From: Microbacterium rhizosphaerae
GTDB lineage: Bacteria; Actinomycetota; Actinomycetes; Actinomycetales; Microbacteriaceae
Direction: 5' to 3'
Length of the DNA stretch: 64,000 nt
Assembly: GCF_034120055.1 (NCBI RefSeq)
Contig: NZ_CP139368.1
Coordinates: 2,294,001-2,358,000, forward strand
Shown here: positions 29,540 through 38,969 of the stretch, in pieces
Numbering within the stretch: the first letter of the stretch is position 1
Layout of the letters: each line of letters starts with the position of its first letter
Notes under the pieces: model-generated
Databases searched by the model: none
What the model was told of the DNA's origin: nothing
The model's input: the letters and a program-made list of their open reading frames with translations, nothing else
Program-made: the position numbers and the translations under genes

Positions 29540-31654
29540 TCAGCCCCGCAGCGCGAGGACGAACGGGAGGACGGAGCTCGCGCCGGCCAAGCGCAGTTCG
29601 CGTGCGGCGACGGTGAGCGTCCACCCGCTCTCGACCCGATCGTCGACGAGGAGCACAGGACCGTGCGGCACGTCGAGTCCCGCTGCCGAGAACCGGCCCC
29701 ACACGTTCGACACGCGGAACGCGCTGTTGCCGCCCGGCTGCCCCGACGGGCCGCCGTCCACGAGGTCGAGGGAGCCGAGGAACGGCAGTCGTCCGATCTC
29801 GGCGATGCCGCGGGCGAGCGATCCGACGAGCTGGGGTCTGGAGCGTGACGGCATGGCGACGACGGCGAGCGGCCGTTCGTCCCATCGCCAGTCTGCGAGC
29901 ACGCGGACGCTCGCGGAGAGGAGCGCGGGAGGCAGAGGGCCATCGCCGGCGCCGGTCGCGAAGGTCTCGCGGAGCATCCCGCCCCAGCCGAGGTCGGTCA
30001 GCCGGGCGAGAGCGCGACCCTCGGACGCCTGCTCGTCGGCGGCGATGCGGCCGCGGACCGGCACGCCCAGGCGGTCCGCTCCCGTGGGCCATTGCCGGCG
30101 CGACTCGATGGGCACGCCCACCCGGTCGAGGGCGGCCGCGGCCTCGTCGGCCGCCTCCGCCGCGATCTGTGCGGGGAACCAGGCGCCGGCGCAGTTGTCG
30201 CAGCGCCCGCACGGCGAGGCCGACTCGTCGTCGAGGGAGCGCTGGAGGAACTCCATCCGGCACTGACCGGTCTCCTCGTAGTCGAGCATGTGCTGCTGCT
30301 CGGCAACGCGCTCGGCGGCGATCCGGCGATAGCGATCCTCGTCGTAGGCCCACGGTTGGCCCGTCGAGACCCACCCGCCCGTGACCCTGGCGACCGCGCC
30401 GTCGACGTCGAGCACCTTCAGCAGCAGCTCCAGCGGAGTCCGTCGGATGTCGACGATCGCCTCGAGCGCGGGGGTGGACAGCGGCGCGCCGGCATCAGCG
30501 AGCGCACCGAGCACACGCTCGGCCCTTTCCCGATCGGGCATCGACGCGGTGGCGAAGTAGTGCCAGATGTCTCGGTCTTCGGCACCGGGCAGGAGCAGCA
30601 CGTCCGCAGACTCCGTCGCCCGGCCAGCGCGGCCGACCTGCTGGTAGTAAGAGACGGGAGAGGACGGCGCGCCGAGGTGGATGACGAATCCCAGGTCGGG
30701 CTTGTCGAAGCCCATGCCGAGCGCACTCGTGGCGACGAGGGCCTTCACCCGGTTCTGCGTGAGCGCGGCCTCCGCCTGCTCGCGCTCATCGGGATCGGTC
30801 TGTCCGGTGTAGGCCCGCACGTCGTAGCCCCGCTCGCGCAGCAGGCGCGCAGTATCGTTCGCGGCGGCGACCGTCAGTGTGTAGATGATCCCCGAGCCGG
30901 GCAGATCGCCGAGGTGGGAGATCAGCCAGGCGAGCCGCTGTGCGGCGCCCGGCAGCCGCAGCACACCGAGTCGGAGGGAGGCGCGCCCCAAGGGGCCCCG
31001 GATCGTCAGGACGCCCGCATCCCCCTCCCCCGAGCCCGCGTCCAGCTGCTCCGCGACGTCAGCCACCACGCGGCTGTTGGCTGTCGCAGTCGTCGCGAGC
31101 ACCGGGACACCGGCGGGCATGCGCGCGATGAGCTCGCGCAGGCGCCGGTAGTCGGGACGGAAGTCGTGGCCCCAGTCGCTGATGCAGTGCGCCTCGTCGA
31201 CGACGAGCAGGCCCATGCGCGCGACGATCTGGGGCAGCTGCCCGTCGCGGAACGCCGGGTTGTTGAGCCGCTCGGGCGAGACGAGGAGGACATCGACCTC
31301 GTCGCGATCGAGCTGGGCGATGACCTCGCCCCACTCGTGCGCGTTCGTCGAGTCGATCTTCACCGCCCGAACGCCCGCCCGCGCGGCGGCGGCGATCTGG
31401 TCGCGCATGAGGGCGAGCAGGGGCGAGACGAGCACCGTCGGCCCGGCACCGCGCCGGCGCAGCAGCATCGTCGCGACGAAGTACACGGCGGATTTGCCCC
31501 AGCCCGTCCGCTGCACCACGAGGGCGCGACGACGGCCGTCGACGAGCGCGTCGATCGCCTCGAACTGGCCGTCGTGGAACTGGGCGTCGTCGCGTCCGAC
31601 GAGCGCGCACAGCACATCGAGGGCCTCGGCACGGGTGGTCGTCGTCGGGGTCAT
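29540..31654 (-). CDS. recQ: RecQ-family ATP-dependent DNA helicase with C-terminal phosphoribosyltransferase-like domain
   Basis: A 704-residue helicase. Motif I is TGWGKSAVYF, motif II DEAHCISDWGHDFRPDY, motif VI QQVGRAGRA; the RecQ zinc region is CRMEFL...CGRCDNCAG. Instead of an HRDC domain, the last ~200 residues resemble a ComFC/type I phosphoribosyltransferase, with AVVAMPSRSRPQLVGSLARGIAE and a PRPP-loop-like VLLVDDRVESGWT about 40 residues from the end. The start at ATG 31654 follows AGGGTGG; GTG at 31663 is an alternative. I recall similar actinobacterial proteins, but the role of the added domain is not established. Confidence 0.88.
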   Translation of the reverse strand: MTPTTTTRAEALDVLCALVGRDDAQFHDGQFEAIDALVDGRRRALVVQRTGWGKSAVYFVATMLLRRRGAGPTVLVSPLLALMRDQIAAAARAGVRAVKIDSTNAHEWGEVIAQLDRDEVDVLLVSPERLNNPAFRDGQLPQIVARMGLLVVDEAHCISDWGHDFRPDYRRLRELIARMPAGVPVLATTATANSRVVADVAEQLDAGSGEGDAGVLTIRGPLGRASLRLGVLRLPGAAQRLAWLISHLGDLPGSGIIYTLTVAAANDTARLLRERGYDVRAYTGQTDPDEREQAEAALTQNRVKALVATSALGMGFDKPDLGFVIHLGAPSSPVSYYQQVGRAGRATESADVLLLPGAEDRDIWHYFATASMPDRERAERVLGALADAGAPLSTPALEAIVDIRRTPLELLLKVLDVDGAVARVTGGWVSTGQPWAYDEDRYRRIAAERVAEQQHMLDYEETGQCRMEFLQRSLDDESASPCGRCDNCAGAWFPAQIAAEAADEAAAALDRVGVPIESRRQWPTGADRLGVPVRGRIAADEQASEGRALARLTDLGWGGMLRETFATGAGDGPLPPALLSASVRVLADWRWDERPLAVVAMPSRSRPQLVGSLARGIAEIGRLPFLGSLDLVDGGPSGQPGGNSAFRVSNVWGRFSAAGLDVPHGPVLLVDDRVESGWTLTVAARELRLAGASSVLPFVLALRG

Positions 31655-31711
31655 GGCTTCCACCCTGCCGCATCCCTCTGACAGCGTCCCGAGCCGTCGC
31701 CTCGCTCGTCC

Positions 31712-31735
31712 GGTCCCCGGTGCATGCCGGGGATC
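31712..31735 (-). terminator. Possible terminator hairpin
   Basis: TCCCCGG and CCGGGGA flank a 6-base loop TGCATG, with weak extension outside, 52 bp past the stop of the thioredoxin-reductase-like gene and before recQ on the same strand. No U-run follows. The rest of the 130-bp interval shows nothing clear. Confidence 0.4.
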
Positions 31736-31786
31736 CCTCCGCCCCGCACCCGCGCGGGCATCCGCTCGCCGTCGACCCGTCCTGAA

Positions 31787-33436
31787 TCAGAAGGCGAGAG
31801 CGCGGTGGACCGACGCCACCGCGCTCGACCCCTCTCCGACGGCAGCCGCGACGCGCTTCATCGAGCCGCGTCGGACGTCGCCGGCCGCGAACACGCGGGG
31901 CAGCGATGTCTCGAAGGGCAGCGGTTCGCGCCCCAGAGCCTGCCAGTGCTCGAGCGTCTGGATCGCGACGTCCGTCCCCGTCCGCAGGAACCCGTCCGCA
32001 TCGCGGTCGAGCGATGACAGCCAGCCGGTCGCCGGGTCGGCGCCGATGAAGCAGAACAGGCCCGAGGCATCCACCTCGCCGACGGTGTCGATCGTGACGC
32101 GCTCGAGCACATCGCCGCCGTCGAGCCCCACGACGTTCGAGACCGTGTGGACGTCGATGCGCGGATCCTCGACGAGCCGGTCGACGAGGTACGACGACAT
32201 GCGCGTGCCGAGGTCCTCACCCCGCACCACCATGTGCACGGGGCAGCCGTTGCCGGCGAGGTACAGCGCAGCCTGGCCCGCCGAATTCGCCCCACCGACC
32301 ACGACGACGGGCTTGTCCATCACCTGGCGCAGCTCGAGCTGGGTGGCCGCGTAATGGATGCCGGCCCGCTCGAAGTCGCCCCAGCGATCGAGGTTGAGCC
32401 GCCGGTAGGCCGCACCCGAGGTCACCATCGCCGAGCGGGCCCGGACGATCCGTCCGTCGGCGAGCGTGATGTCGAGGGCATCGTCGACGGGCTCCAGCCG
32501 CACCGCCTCGCACGGGGCGTACACGCGCACGCCGAACTTGAGCGCCTGCAGACACGCCTGGTCGATGAGATTGCCGCCGGAGACGCCGAACGGGAATCCG
32601 AGGAAGTTCTCGATGCGGGACGTCGAGGCGGCCTGGCCGCCCGGGGCCACGGCATCCATCAGCACCGTCTCGAGCCCCTCGGATGCACCGTAGATCGCAG
32701 CGGCCAGCCCCGCGGGGCCGCCGCCGATGACGACGAGATCCACGACCTCATCCGCCTGACCCTGGTAGCTGAGCCCCAGCCGGTCGGCGACGAGGCCGGG
32801 CGTGGCGTGCAGCAGCGGCTCGCCCTGGATGAACGCGACAGGCAGGTCGTCCGCAGACATGCCGTGGCCTCCGGTGTAGGCCTCGAGCTCGGCCGGCTCG
32901 ACCTCGAACGCGGTGTGCACCAGATCGAGCCGCTCCGCGAAGCGCCGCAGGGCGAGCAGCTCGCTCGAGCCCGTCGGCCCCACGAGCTTGAGCGTGAGCG
33001 CGGCCGGGCCGCGACGCAGCGATTCGCGGCGCGCCCAGAGCGCGTGGAGGATGAGGTCGCACAGCTCGTCGTCCTCGGCCATGAGCTTGCGCAGCTCGGT
33101 CCGCGAGACGCGCAGGATCCGGCCCGGCTGACTGACACGTGCCGACAGGAACGCGCCCTGACCGTTGAGCACGCCGAGCTCGCCCACGAAGGAGCGCGGC
33201 CCCATGCGGGCGATGATCTCCTCCTCGAGCCAGAACAGCGTGTCGCGCACCACCTCGATCTCGCCGGATTCCACCAGCACGAGGTCGTATTCGCGGTCCG
33301 ACGACCGGAAGACGTAATCGCCCGCGCTCACGTCCTCGGGCGTGCCGAAGGCGGTCAGACGCTCCCACTGGGCGTCGGTCAGAGGGGGGCGCTGGATCGG
33401 ATCGGTCGGGGACGGAGTCGCCGCAGTGTCTTCCAC
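31787..33436 (-). CDS. Cyclic nucleotide-binding domain fused to a thioredoxin-reductase-like flavoprotein lacking redox cysteines
   Basis: A 549-residue cytoplasmic protein in three parts: a cNMP-binding fold (about residues 20-130), a ~80-residue linker domain of possible thioredoxin/glutaredoxin fold without Cys (about 145-220), and a thioredoxin-reductase-like flavoprotein (about 230-549) with GGGPAGLAAAIYG, GGANSAGQAALYL and the FAD-closing FAAGDVRRGSMKRVAAAVGEG. Where thioredoxin reductase has CATC, this protein has YAATQLE (362-368). The cNMP cassette reads GELGVL...FLSARV, with Leu at the phosphate-binding Arg position. It is thus an FAD/NAD(P)H protein but not a disulfide reductase. 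Actual substrate unknown. Confidence 0.85.
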   Translation of the reverse strand: MEDTAATPSPTDPIQRPPLTDAQWERLTAFGTPEDVSAGDYVFRSSDREYDLVLVESGEIEVVRDTLFWLEEEIIARMGPRSFVGELGVLNGQGAFLSARVSQPGRILRVSRTELRKLMAEDDELCDLILHALWARRESLRRGPAALTLKLVGPTGSSELLALRRFAERLDLVHTAFEVEPAELEAYTGGHGMSADDLPVAFIQGEPLLHATPGLVADRLGLSYQGQADEVVDLVVIGGGPAGLAAAIYGASEGLETVLMDAVAPGGQAASTSRIENFLGFPFGVSGGNLIDQACLQALKFGVRVYAPCEAVRLEPVDDALDITLADGRIVRARSAMVTSGAAYRRLNLDRWGDFERAGIHYAATQLELRQVMDKPVVVVGGANSAGQAALYLAGNGCPVHMVVRGEDLGTRMSSYLVDRLVEDPRIDVHTVSNVVGLDGGDVLERVTIDTVGEVDASGLFCFIGADPATGWLSSLDRDADGFLRTGTDVAIQTLEHWQALGREPLPFETSLPRVFAAGDVRRGSMKRVAAAVGEGSSAVASVHRALAF

Positions 33437-33495
33437 AGGGTCAGGCTAGCCATCCCGCCGACACGTCGGGGCCGTCCGAGTGCACGCCGGGAGGG

Positions 33496-34644
33496 TCAGC
33501 GGGATGCGGAGGCCACCGCCCGCGCGTATGCGCCGGGCAGCGCCGCCACGACCGCGTCGACGTCGGCCGTCGTGCTCGTGCGGCCGAGGGTCAGGCGCAG
33601 CACCGATCGCGCCTCGGCATCGGAGCGTCCCATCGCGAGGACGACGTGCGACGGCTCGGCCACGCCCGCTTGACAGGCCGAGCCCGTGGACACCGAGATC
33701 CCCGCCTGGTCGAGGAGGAAGAGCAGCGTCTCCCCCGACGCGCCGCGGAACAGCAGATGCGCGTTGCCCGGCAGGCGGTCGACGGGATCGCCGAGCAGCT
33801 CGACCTCCGGGATCGCGGCCTGCACCCCCGCCACGAGCCGCGCCCGCAGGGCCGCCAGCCGCTCCCCCTCCGCGAGCCGCTCCCGCTCCGCCGCCACGGC
33901 CGCGGCGGCGAAGGCCGCCGCTCCCGGGACATCCTGGGTGCCGGAGCGCAAGCCGCGCTGCTGCCCGCCGCCATGGAGCAGGGCGACCGGATGCGCCGCC
34001 CGCGCGACGACGAGCGCGCCGACGCCGACCGGTCCGCCGATCTTGTGGGCCGACACGCTGAGCGCGCTCGTGCCACGCCAGGCGGAGAACGACACGGGCA
34101 CATGGCCGAGGGCGGCGACCGCGTCGAGGTGCAGCGGCACGCCCGCATCCAGGGCTGCAGCGGCCAGAGCCGCCGCGTCGTTGACGGTGCCGATCTCGTT
34201 GTTCGCGACGAGCGCGGTCGCCAGCGCGCCGCCGGGGAGGGCCGCCGCGAACGCGTCGACGGCGATGCGGCCGACCCGGTCGATGCGGACGGCCTCCACC
34301 CGCGCGCCCTCGTGCGCGGCGAGCCACTCCACCGTGTCGAGCGTGGCGTGGTGCTCGCCGTCCGGCAGGACGACGGCATCCGTGCCCTCGGGTCGCCCCC
34401 ACCACAGGCCCTTGAGCGCGAGGTTCACCGATTCGGTGCCGCCGGACGTGAAGACCACCTCGATCGGCTCGCACCCGAGCACGCCGGCGAGATCCTCGCG
34501 CGACTGCTCCAGGAGGCGTCGCGCGGCCTGTCCCCCGGCGTGGATCGACGATGCGTTCCCGACCACGTCGGAGGCGGCGAGCCACGCGTCCCGGGCCTCC
34601 GGGCGCAGGGGACTCGTCGCCGCGTGGTCGAGGTAGACGCTCAC
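33496..34644 (-). CDS. Cysteine desulfurase (NifS/IscS-type)
   Basis: A 382-residue PLP enzyme that removes sulfur from cysteine for Fe-S clusters or tRNA thiolation. It opens SVYLDHAATSPLRPEA, contains TSGGTESVNLALKG, the PLP lysine in SVSAHKIGGPVGVGAL and the active Cys in STGSACQAGVAEPSHV. The GTG at 34644 was chosen because the protein then begins with the family motif; the frame is open further up. The short Cys loop resembles group I NifS/IscS. No iscU or mnmA gene adjoins it here, so its sulfur acceptor is not evident. Confidence 0.9.
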   Translation of the reverse strand: MSVYLDHAATSPLRPEARDAWLAASDVVGNASSIHAGGQAARRLLEQSREDLAGVLGCEPIEVVFTSGGTESVNLALKGLWWGRPEGTDAVVLPDGEHHATLDTVEWLAAHEGARVEAVRIDRVGRIAVDAFAAALPGGALATALVANNEIGTVNDAAALAAAALDAGVPLHLDAVAALGHVPVSFSAWRGTSALSVSAHKIGGPVGVGALVVARAAHPVALLHGGGQQRGLRSGTQDVPGAAAFAAAAVAAERERLAEGERLAALRARLVAGVQAAIPEVELLGDPVDRLPGNAHLLFRGASGETLLFLLDQAGISVSTGSACQAGVAEPSHVVLAMGRSDAEARSVLRLTLGRTSTTADVDAVVAALPGAYARAVASASR

Positions 34645-34697
34645 CCGTCCACTCTCGCACGCCCCGCCATTGGCGGCGCGGCAGTTAGGGTACTGCC

Positions 34698-36851
34698 ATG
34701 GCCATCGCCGCCGAGACACCCGAACTGCTGCGCAGCGACCTGGACCACCTGGGCGTGACCCTCCATGACGGCGGCGGCACCATCAGGGTCTGGTCGGCGC
34801 ATGCGGACGCCGTCGAGCTCATCGTGTTCGACGACGTCGATCTCGACTGGATCATCGAATCGGTCGCCCTGGAGGACATCGGGCACGGCGTGTGGTCGGC
34901 ATCCACCCCGCTCCTACGGCCGGGCACGCCGTACGCGCTCCGCGTCTCCGGGCACTCCGGACACGGCAACACCTTCAACTCCGGGACGCTTCTGCTCGAC
35001 CCCTACGCGCGGAGCGTCCTGAGCCACCGCGACGGCTACCGCTCCGTGGTCGTGGACACGGGGTTCGACTGGGGCGGCGTCGAGAAGCCCCGCGTGCCGC
35101 TCGATCGCACCGTCATCTACGAAGGCCATGTGCGCGGCCTGACGAAGCGGCATCCCCGCATCCCGCCGGCTCTGCACGGCACCTACGCGGGGCTGGCCCA
35201 CCCGGCGATGATCGAGCATCTCAGGTCGATCGGCGTGACGAGCATCGAGCTCCTGCCGGTGCACGCGTTCGCATCCGAGGAGCGCCTCGTGCGCCACGGG
35301 CTCGTGAACTACTGGGGCTACAACACGGTCGGGTTCTTCGCCCCGCACGCGGCGTACGCGAGCGAGGCGGCGCGGCGCGAGGGCCCCGATGCCGTCCTGC
35401 GCGAGTTCAAGGGCATGGTCAGGCTGCTCCACGAGGCAGGGCTCGAGGTCATCCTCGACGTCGTGTTCAACCACACGGCCGAGGAAGGCATCGGCGGTCC
35501 GCGCTCGAGCCTGCGGGGAATCGACAACCGCTCGTATTACCGGCAGACGGACGAGGGCGTCTACATCGACGTCACGGGATGCGGGAACTCCCTCGACACG
35601 TCGACGGATGCCGCGGCCCGCCTCGTCCTCGACTCCCTGCGGTACTGGGCGCGCGAGGTGCAGGTCGACGGCTTCCGGTTCGATCTCGCCACGACGCTTG
35701 GGCGCGACGAGCACAACCACTTCACCCCGGAGCATCCGCTCCTGCGCGCGATCATCGACGACCCCGACCTCGCGGACGTCAAGAAGATCGTGGAGCCGTG
35801 GGACGTCGGGATGGGCGGCTGGCAGACCGGCCGGTTCGGCGACGGATGGCTCGAGTGGAACGACCGCTATCGCGACCGGGTACGGAACTTCTGGCTGAGC
35901 GACATCGACTACGCGCGTCGTGCCGGCATCGCGCCCGACGGGATCGGCGGGTTCGCGCACCGGCTCGCCGGCTCGGCGAACACCTTCGGCGCCCAGCGCG
36001 GCCCGCTCGCGAGCGTCAACTTCGTGACCGCGCACGACGGATTCACGCTGCGCGACCTCGTGTCGTACGACGTCAAGCACAACATGGGCAATGGCGAGCA
36101 GAACCGCGACGGCGCCGACACGAACCGCTCGTTCAACCACGGCGTCGAGGGTCCGACAGACGACGGCGTCATCCTCGCCAACCGCCGCAAGGCGATGCGC
36201 AACCTGCTCGGCACGCTGCTGCTGTCGGCCGGCGTTCCGATGGTGACCGCCGGCGACGAGTTCGGCCGCTCGCAGCGCGGCAACAACAACGCGTACTGCC
36301 ACGACTCGGGTCTCACGTGGCTCTCATGGGACCACGCGCCGTGGCAGGAGGACCTCCTCGAGCACGTGCGCCGCCTCACCCGTGTGCGGTCCGAGAATCC
36401 CGCACTGCGGCCCATCCGCTTCGCCCGGCTCGGGGAGCACACGCCGTCGGCATCCGTCATGGAGTGGTACGACGAGCACGGCGAGACGATGTCGATCGAC
36501 AAGTGGAACAGCCCCGCGCACCGGACGCTGCAGTACGTCGCGGCGTCGACGCCCGAGTTCGAGGAGGCCAACCGCATCCTGCTCGTCGTGCACGGCCGCG
36601 AGACGCCCATCGACATCACGCTCCCCGATCTGCCCGGCGCCCTGTTCGTCACGCTGTGGTCGAGCGCCGACGAGCGCCCGACGACGGATGCCGTCCCCCT
36701 CCGTCCGGGCGAGGTCGTGGCGATGTCGCCCACGTCGATGCGCCTGTTCCGTGTGGATATGGACCCCGACGCGGTGATTCCCGACGAGGACGGCGCGTGG
36801 GTGGATCCGACGGCCGCCGGACCCGCATCCGACACCATCGGCGAAGCCTGA
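34698..36851 (+). CDS. glgX: Glycogen debranching enzyme GlgX (first copy)
   Basis: A 717-residue GH13 isoamylase-type enzyme that cleaves alpha-1,6 branches of glycogen or limit dextrin. An N-terminal CBM48-like domain (about residues 15-115) precedes the barrel. Catalytic motifs: nucleophile Asp in VDGFRFDLATTLGRDEHN, acid Glu in IVEPWDVGMGGWQTG and Asp in VTAHDGFTLRDLVSYDVKHN. The family insert GDEFGRSQRGNNNAYCHD is intact. It is followed by glgE after about 45 bp and then by overlapping glgB, forming a glucan operon. A second, longer paralogue lies at 61.2 kb. Confidence 0.93.
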   Translation: MAIAAETPELLRSDLDHLGVTLHDGGGTIRVWSAHADAVELIVFDDVDLDWIIESVALEDIGHGVWSASTPLLRPGTPYALRVSGHSGHGNTFNSGTLLLDPYARSVLSHRDGYRSVVVDTGFDWGGVEKPRVPLDRTVIYEGHVRGLTKRHPRIPPALHGTYAGLAHPAMIEHLRSIGVTSIELLPVHAFASEERLVRHGLVNYWGYNTVGFFAPHAAYASEAARREGPDAVLREFKGMVRLLHEAGLEVILDVVFNHTAEEGIGGPRSSLRGIDNRSYYRQTDEGVYIDVTGCGNSLDTSTDAAARLVLDSLRYWAREVQVDGFRFDLATTLGRDEHNHFTPEHPLLRAIIDDPDLADVKKIVEPWDVGMGGWQTGRFGDGWLEWNDRYRDRVRNFWLSDIDYARRAGIAPDGIGGFAHRLAGSANTFGAQRGPLASVNFVTAHDGFTLRDLVSYDVKHNMGNGEQNRDGADTNRSFNHGVEGPTDDGVILANRRKAMRNLLGTLLLSAGVPMVTAGDEFGRSQRGNNNAYCHDSGLTWLSWDHAPWQEDLLEHVRRLTRVRSENPALRPIRFARLGEHTPSASVMEWYDEHGETMSIDKWNSPAHRTLQYVAASTPEFEEANRILLVVHGRETPIDITLPDLPGALFVTLWSSADERPTTDAVPLRPGEVVAMSPTSMRLFRVDMDPDAVIPDEDGAWVDPTAAGPASDTIGEA

Positions 36852-36861
36852 CACAACAGGG

Positions 36862-36890
36862 TTCGGGTCGCGGCGGTGCCGCGCTATGTT
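36862..36890 (+). promoter_or_regulatory. glgE: Putative promoter for a leaderless glgE transcript
   Basis: TTCGGG (36862-36867) and TATGTT (36885-36890) are spaced by 17 bp, and the GTG at 36897 is seven bases past the -10 hexamer. That geometry predicts transcription starting on the start codon. It would let glgE-glgB be expressed apart from glgX. Confidence 0.45.
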
Positions 36891-36896
36891 CGTTCC

Positions 36897-38969
36897 GTGA
36901 GCCCCACCTCCGCGAAGCCGTGGCGCAGCGCCTCGGCGATCCCCGTCCGGCCGGCGTCCGAATGGGAGTCGGCGCGCGACACGCTGTCCTCTCGCATCCC
37001 GCTCCTCTCGCCGTATCCCGCCGCTCCCGACCGACGGTTCCGCCCGTCCGCGTATTCCGGCGAGGTCGTCCCGTTCGAGGTCACCGCGTTCCGCGAGGGA
37101 CACGACATCATCGGCGTGCACGTGCGGCTCACGAGCCCGAGCGGGCAGGAGTCGCTCCATCGCCTGAGCCTGGTCGACCCGGGCTTCGATCGCTGGCAGG
37201 CTGACATCGCCCTGGTCGAGCAGGGCGTGTGGACCTTCCGCTTCGAGGCCTTCGCCGACGAGTTCGCGACGTGGGAGCACGCGGCCGATCTCAAGATCGC
37301 CGCCGGCGTGGATGCGCCGCTCATGCGCGAGATGGGTGCGCTGCTGTTCACGCGCGCGGCCGGGGAGTCCGATCGACCGGCCGCCGAGCGGAGGGCCCTG
37401 ACGTCGGCAGCCGCCGCCCTGCGCCGCAAGAGCCTCGACGACGAGGCGGCGCTGGCCATCGTCCGCGATCCTGCGCATGTGCGGCGGTTCGCCGCACGGC
37501 CCCTGACCGCGCTCGTGACCATCGGCCCCGAGCTCACCGTGCTCGTCGAGCGGGAGCGTGCGGGCGTCGGCGCCTGGTACGAGTTCTTCCCCCGGTCCGA
37601 GGGCGCCGTCCGGCGGGAGGACGGCTCCATCCAGAGCGGGACGTTCGCCACCGCGGCCGCGCGGCTGCCCGAGGTCGCGGCCATGGGCTTCGATGTGCTC
37701 TACCTCCCGCCGATCCACCCGATCGGCGAGACGAACCGGAAGGGCCGCAACAACACGCTCGATCCGCAGCCCGGCGACCCCGGCTCCCCGTGGGCGATCG
37801 GCGGCGCGGCGGGCGGCCACGACAAGGTCCATCCCGACCTCGGCACGCTCGCCGACTTCCGCCGGTTCGTGAGGGCCGCGCGTGCGCACAAGCTCGAGGT
37901 CGCTCTCGACTTCGCGCTGCAGGCATCCCCCGACCACCCCTGGGTGCACGAGCACCCCGAGTGGTTCACGACGCTGCCCGACGGCTCGATCGCCTATGCG
38001 GAGAATCCGCCGAAGAAGTACCAGGACATCTACCCGATCAATTTCGACAACGATCCGGCGGGCATCCGCGCGGAGGCTCTGCGCGTCATCCGCCATTGGA
38101 TCGCCCAGGGCGTGCGCATCTTCCGCGTCGACAACCCGCACACCAAGCCCCTGCAGTTCTGGGAGTGGCTCATCCGCGAGGTGAGCGCCGAGTATCCCGA
38201 CACCGTCTTCCTCGCCGAGGCGTTCACGCGTCCTGGGCCGATGCGGGCACTGGCGATGGCGGGCTTCCAGCAGAGCTACACGTACTTCACGTGGCGCAAC
38301 ACGAAGGCGGAGCTCGAGGAGTTCCTGATGAGCCTCGCGCACGAGACGGACGACTTCCTGCGGCCGAACCTCTTCGTCAACACGCCCGACATCCTGACCG
38401 AGTTCCTCCAGTTCGGCGGCCGTCCGGCCTACCGCCTGCGGGCGGCTCTGGCCGCGACGGCGGCGCCCACATACGGCGTGTACGCCGGCTACGAGCTCTA
38501 CGAGAACGTCGCACGGCCGGGCTCCGAGGAGAACATCGACAACGAGAAGTACGAGTACAAGCTCCGCGACTGGGCGGGTGCCGAGGCCCGTGGCGACTCG
38601 CTCGCCCCGTTCCTGCGGCGCCTGAACGAGATCCGGCGGGCGCACCCCGCGCTCCGGCAGCTGCGCAACCTCAGCGTGCACTGGAGCGACGACGACTCGA
38701 TCCTCGTCTACAGCAAGCATCTGCCGGCGGCGCTCTCCCCCGACGGCGTCGATGACACGATCCTCGTCGTCGCGAACGTGGACCCGCACTCGGTCCGTGA
38801 GACGACCGTCCACCTCGACACGCGCGTGTGGGGCGTCGAGCCCGGCTCGTCGTACGAGGTCGAGGATCTCATCACCGGAGCCACCTGGACGTGGGCCGAT
38901 CACAACTTCGTCCGTCTCGACGCCTTCGCCGAGCCGGTCCACATCCTGCACGTGAAGGAGCGGCGATGA
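36897..38969 (+). CDS. glgE: Alpha-1,4-glucan:maltose-1-phosphate maltosyltransferase GlgE
   Basis: A 690-residue GH13 transferase that extends alpha-1,4-glucans with maltose from maltose-1-phosphate. The N-terminal beta domain (about residues 20-110) and helical insert are followed by the barrel. Diagnostic motifs: RVDNPHTKPLQFWEWL (nucleophile Asp), VFLAEAFTRP (acid Glu) and NTPDILTEFLQFGG. GTG at 36897 was chosen from the leaderless promoter geometry; GTG at 36876 would add 7 residues. Its stop overlaps glgB in ATGA. The genes that make maltose-1-phosphate (treS-mak or glgM) are not in the window. Confidence 0.93.
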   Translation: MSPTSAKPWRSASAIPVRPASEWESARDTLSSRIPLLSPYPAAPDRRFRPSAYSGEVVPFEVTAFREGHDIIGVHVRLTSPSGQESLHRLSLVDPGFDRWQADIALVEQGVWTFRFEAFADEFATWEHAADLKIAAGVDAPLMREMGALLFTRAAGESDRPAAERRALTSAAAALRRKSLDDEAALAIVRDPAHVRRFAARPLTALVTIGPELTVLVERERAGVGAWYEFFPRSEGAVRREDGSIQSGTFATAAARLPEVAAMGFDVLYLPPIHPIGETNRKGRNNTLDPQPGDPGSPWAIGGAAGGHDKVHPDLGTLADFRRFVRAARAHKLEVALDFALQASPDHPWVHEHPEWFTTLPDGSIAYAENPPKKYQDIYPINFDNDPAGIRAEALRVIRHWIAQGVRIFRVDNPHTKPLQFWEWLIREVSAEYPDTVFLAEAFTRPGPMRALAMAGFQQSYTYFTWRNTKAELEEFLMSLAHETDDFLRPNLFVNTPDILTEFLQFGGRPAYRLRAALAATAAPTYGVYAGYELYENVARPGSEENIDNEKYEYKLRDWAGAEARGDSLAPFLRRLNEIRRAHPALRQLRNLSVHWSDDDSILVYSKHLPAALSPDGVDDTILVVANVDPHSVRETTVHLDTRVWGVEPGSSYEVEDLITGATWTWADHNFVRLDAFAEPVHILHVKERR

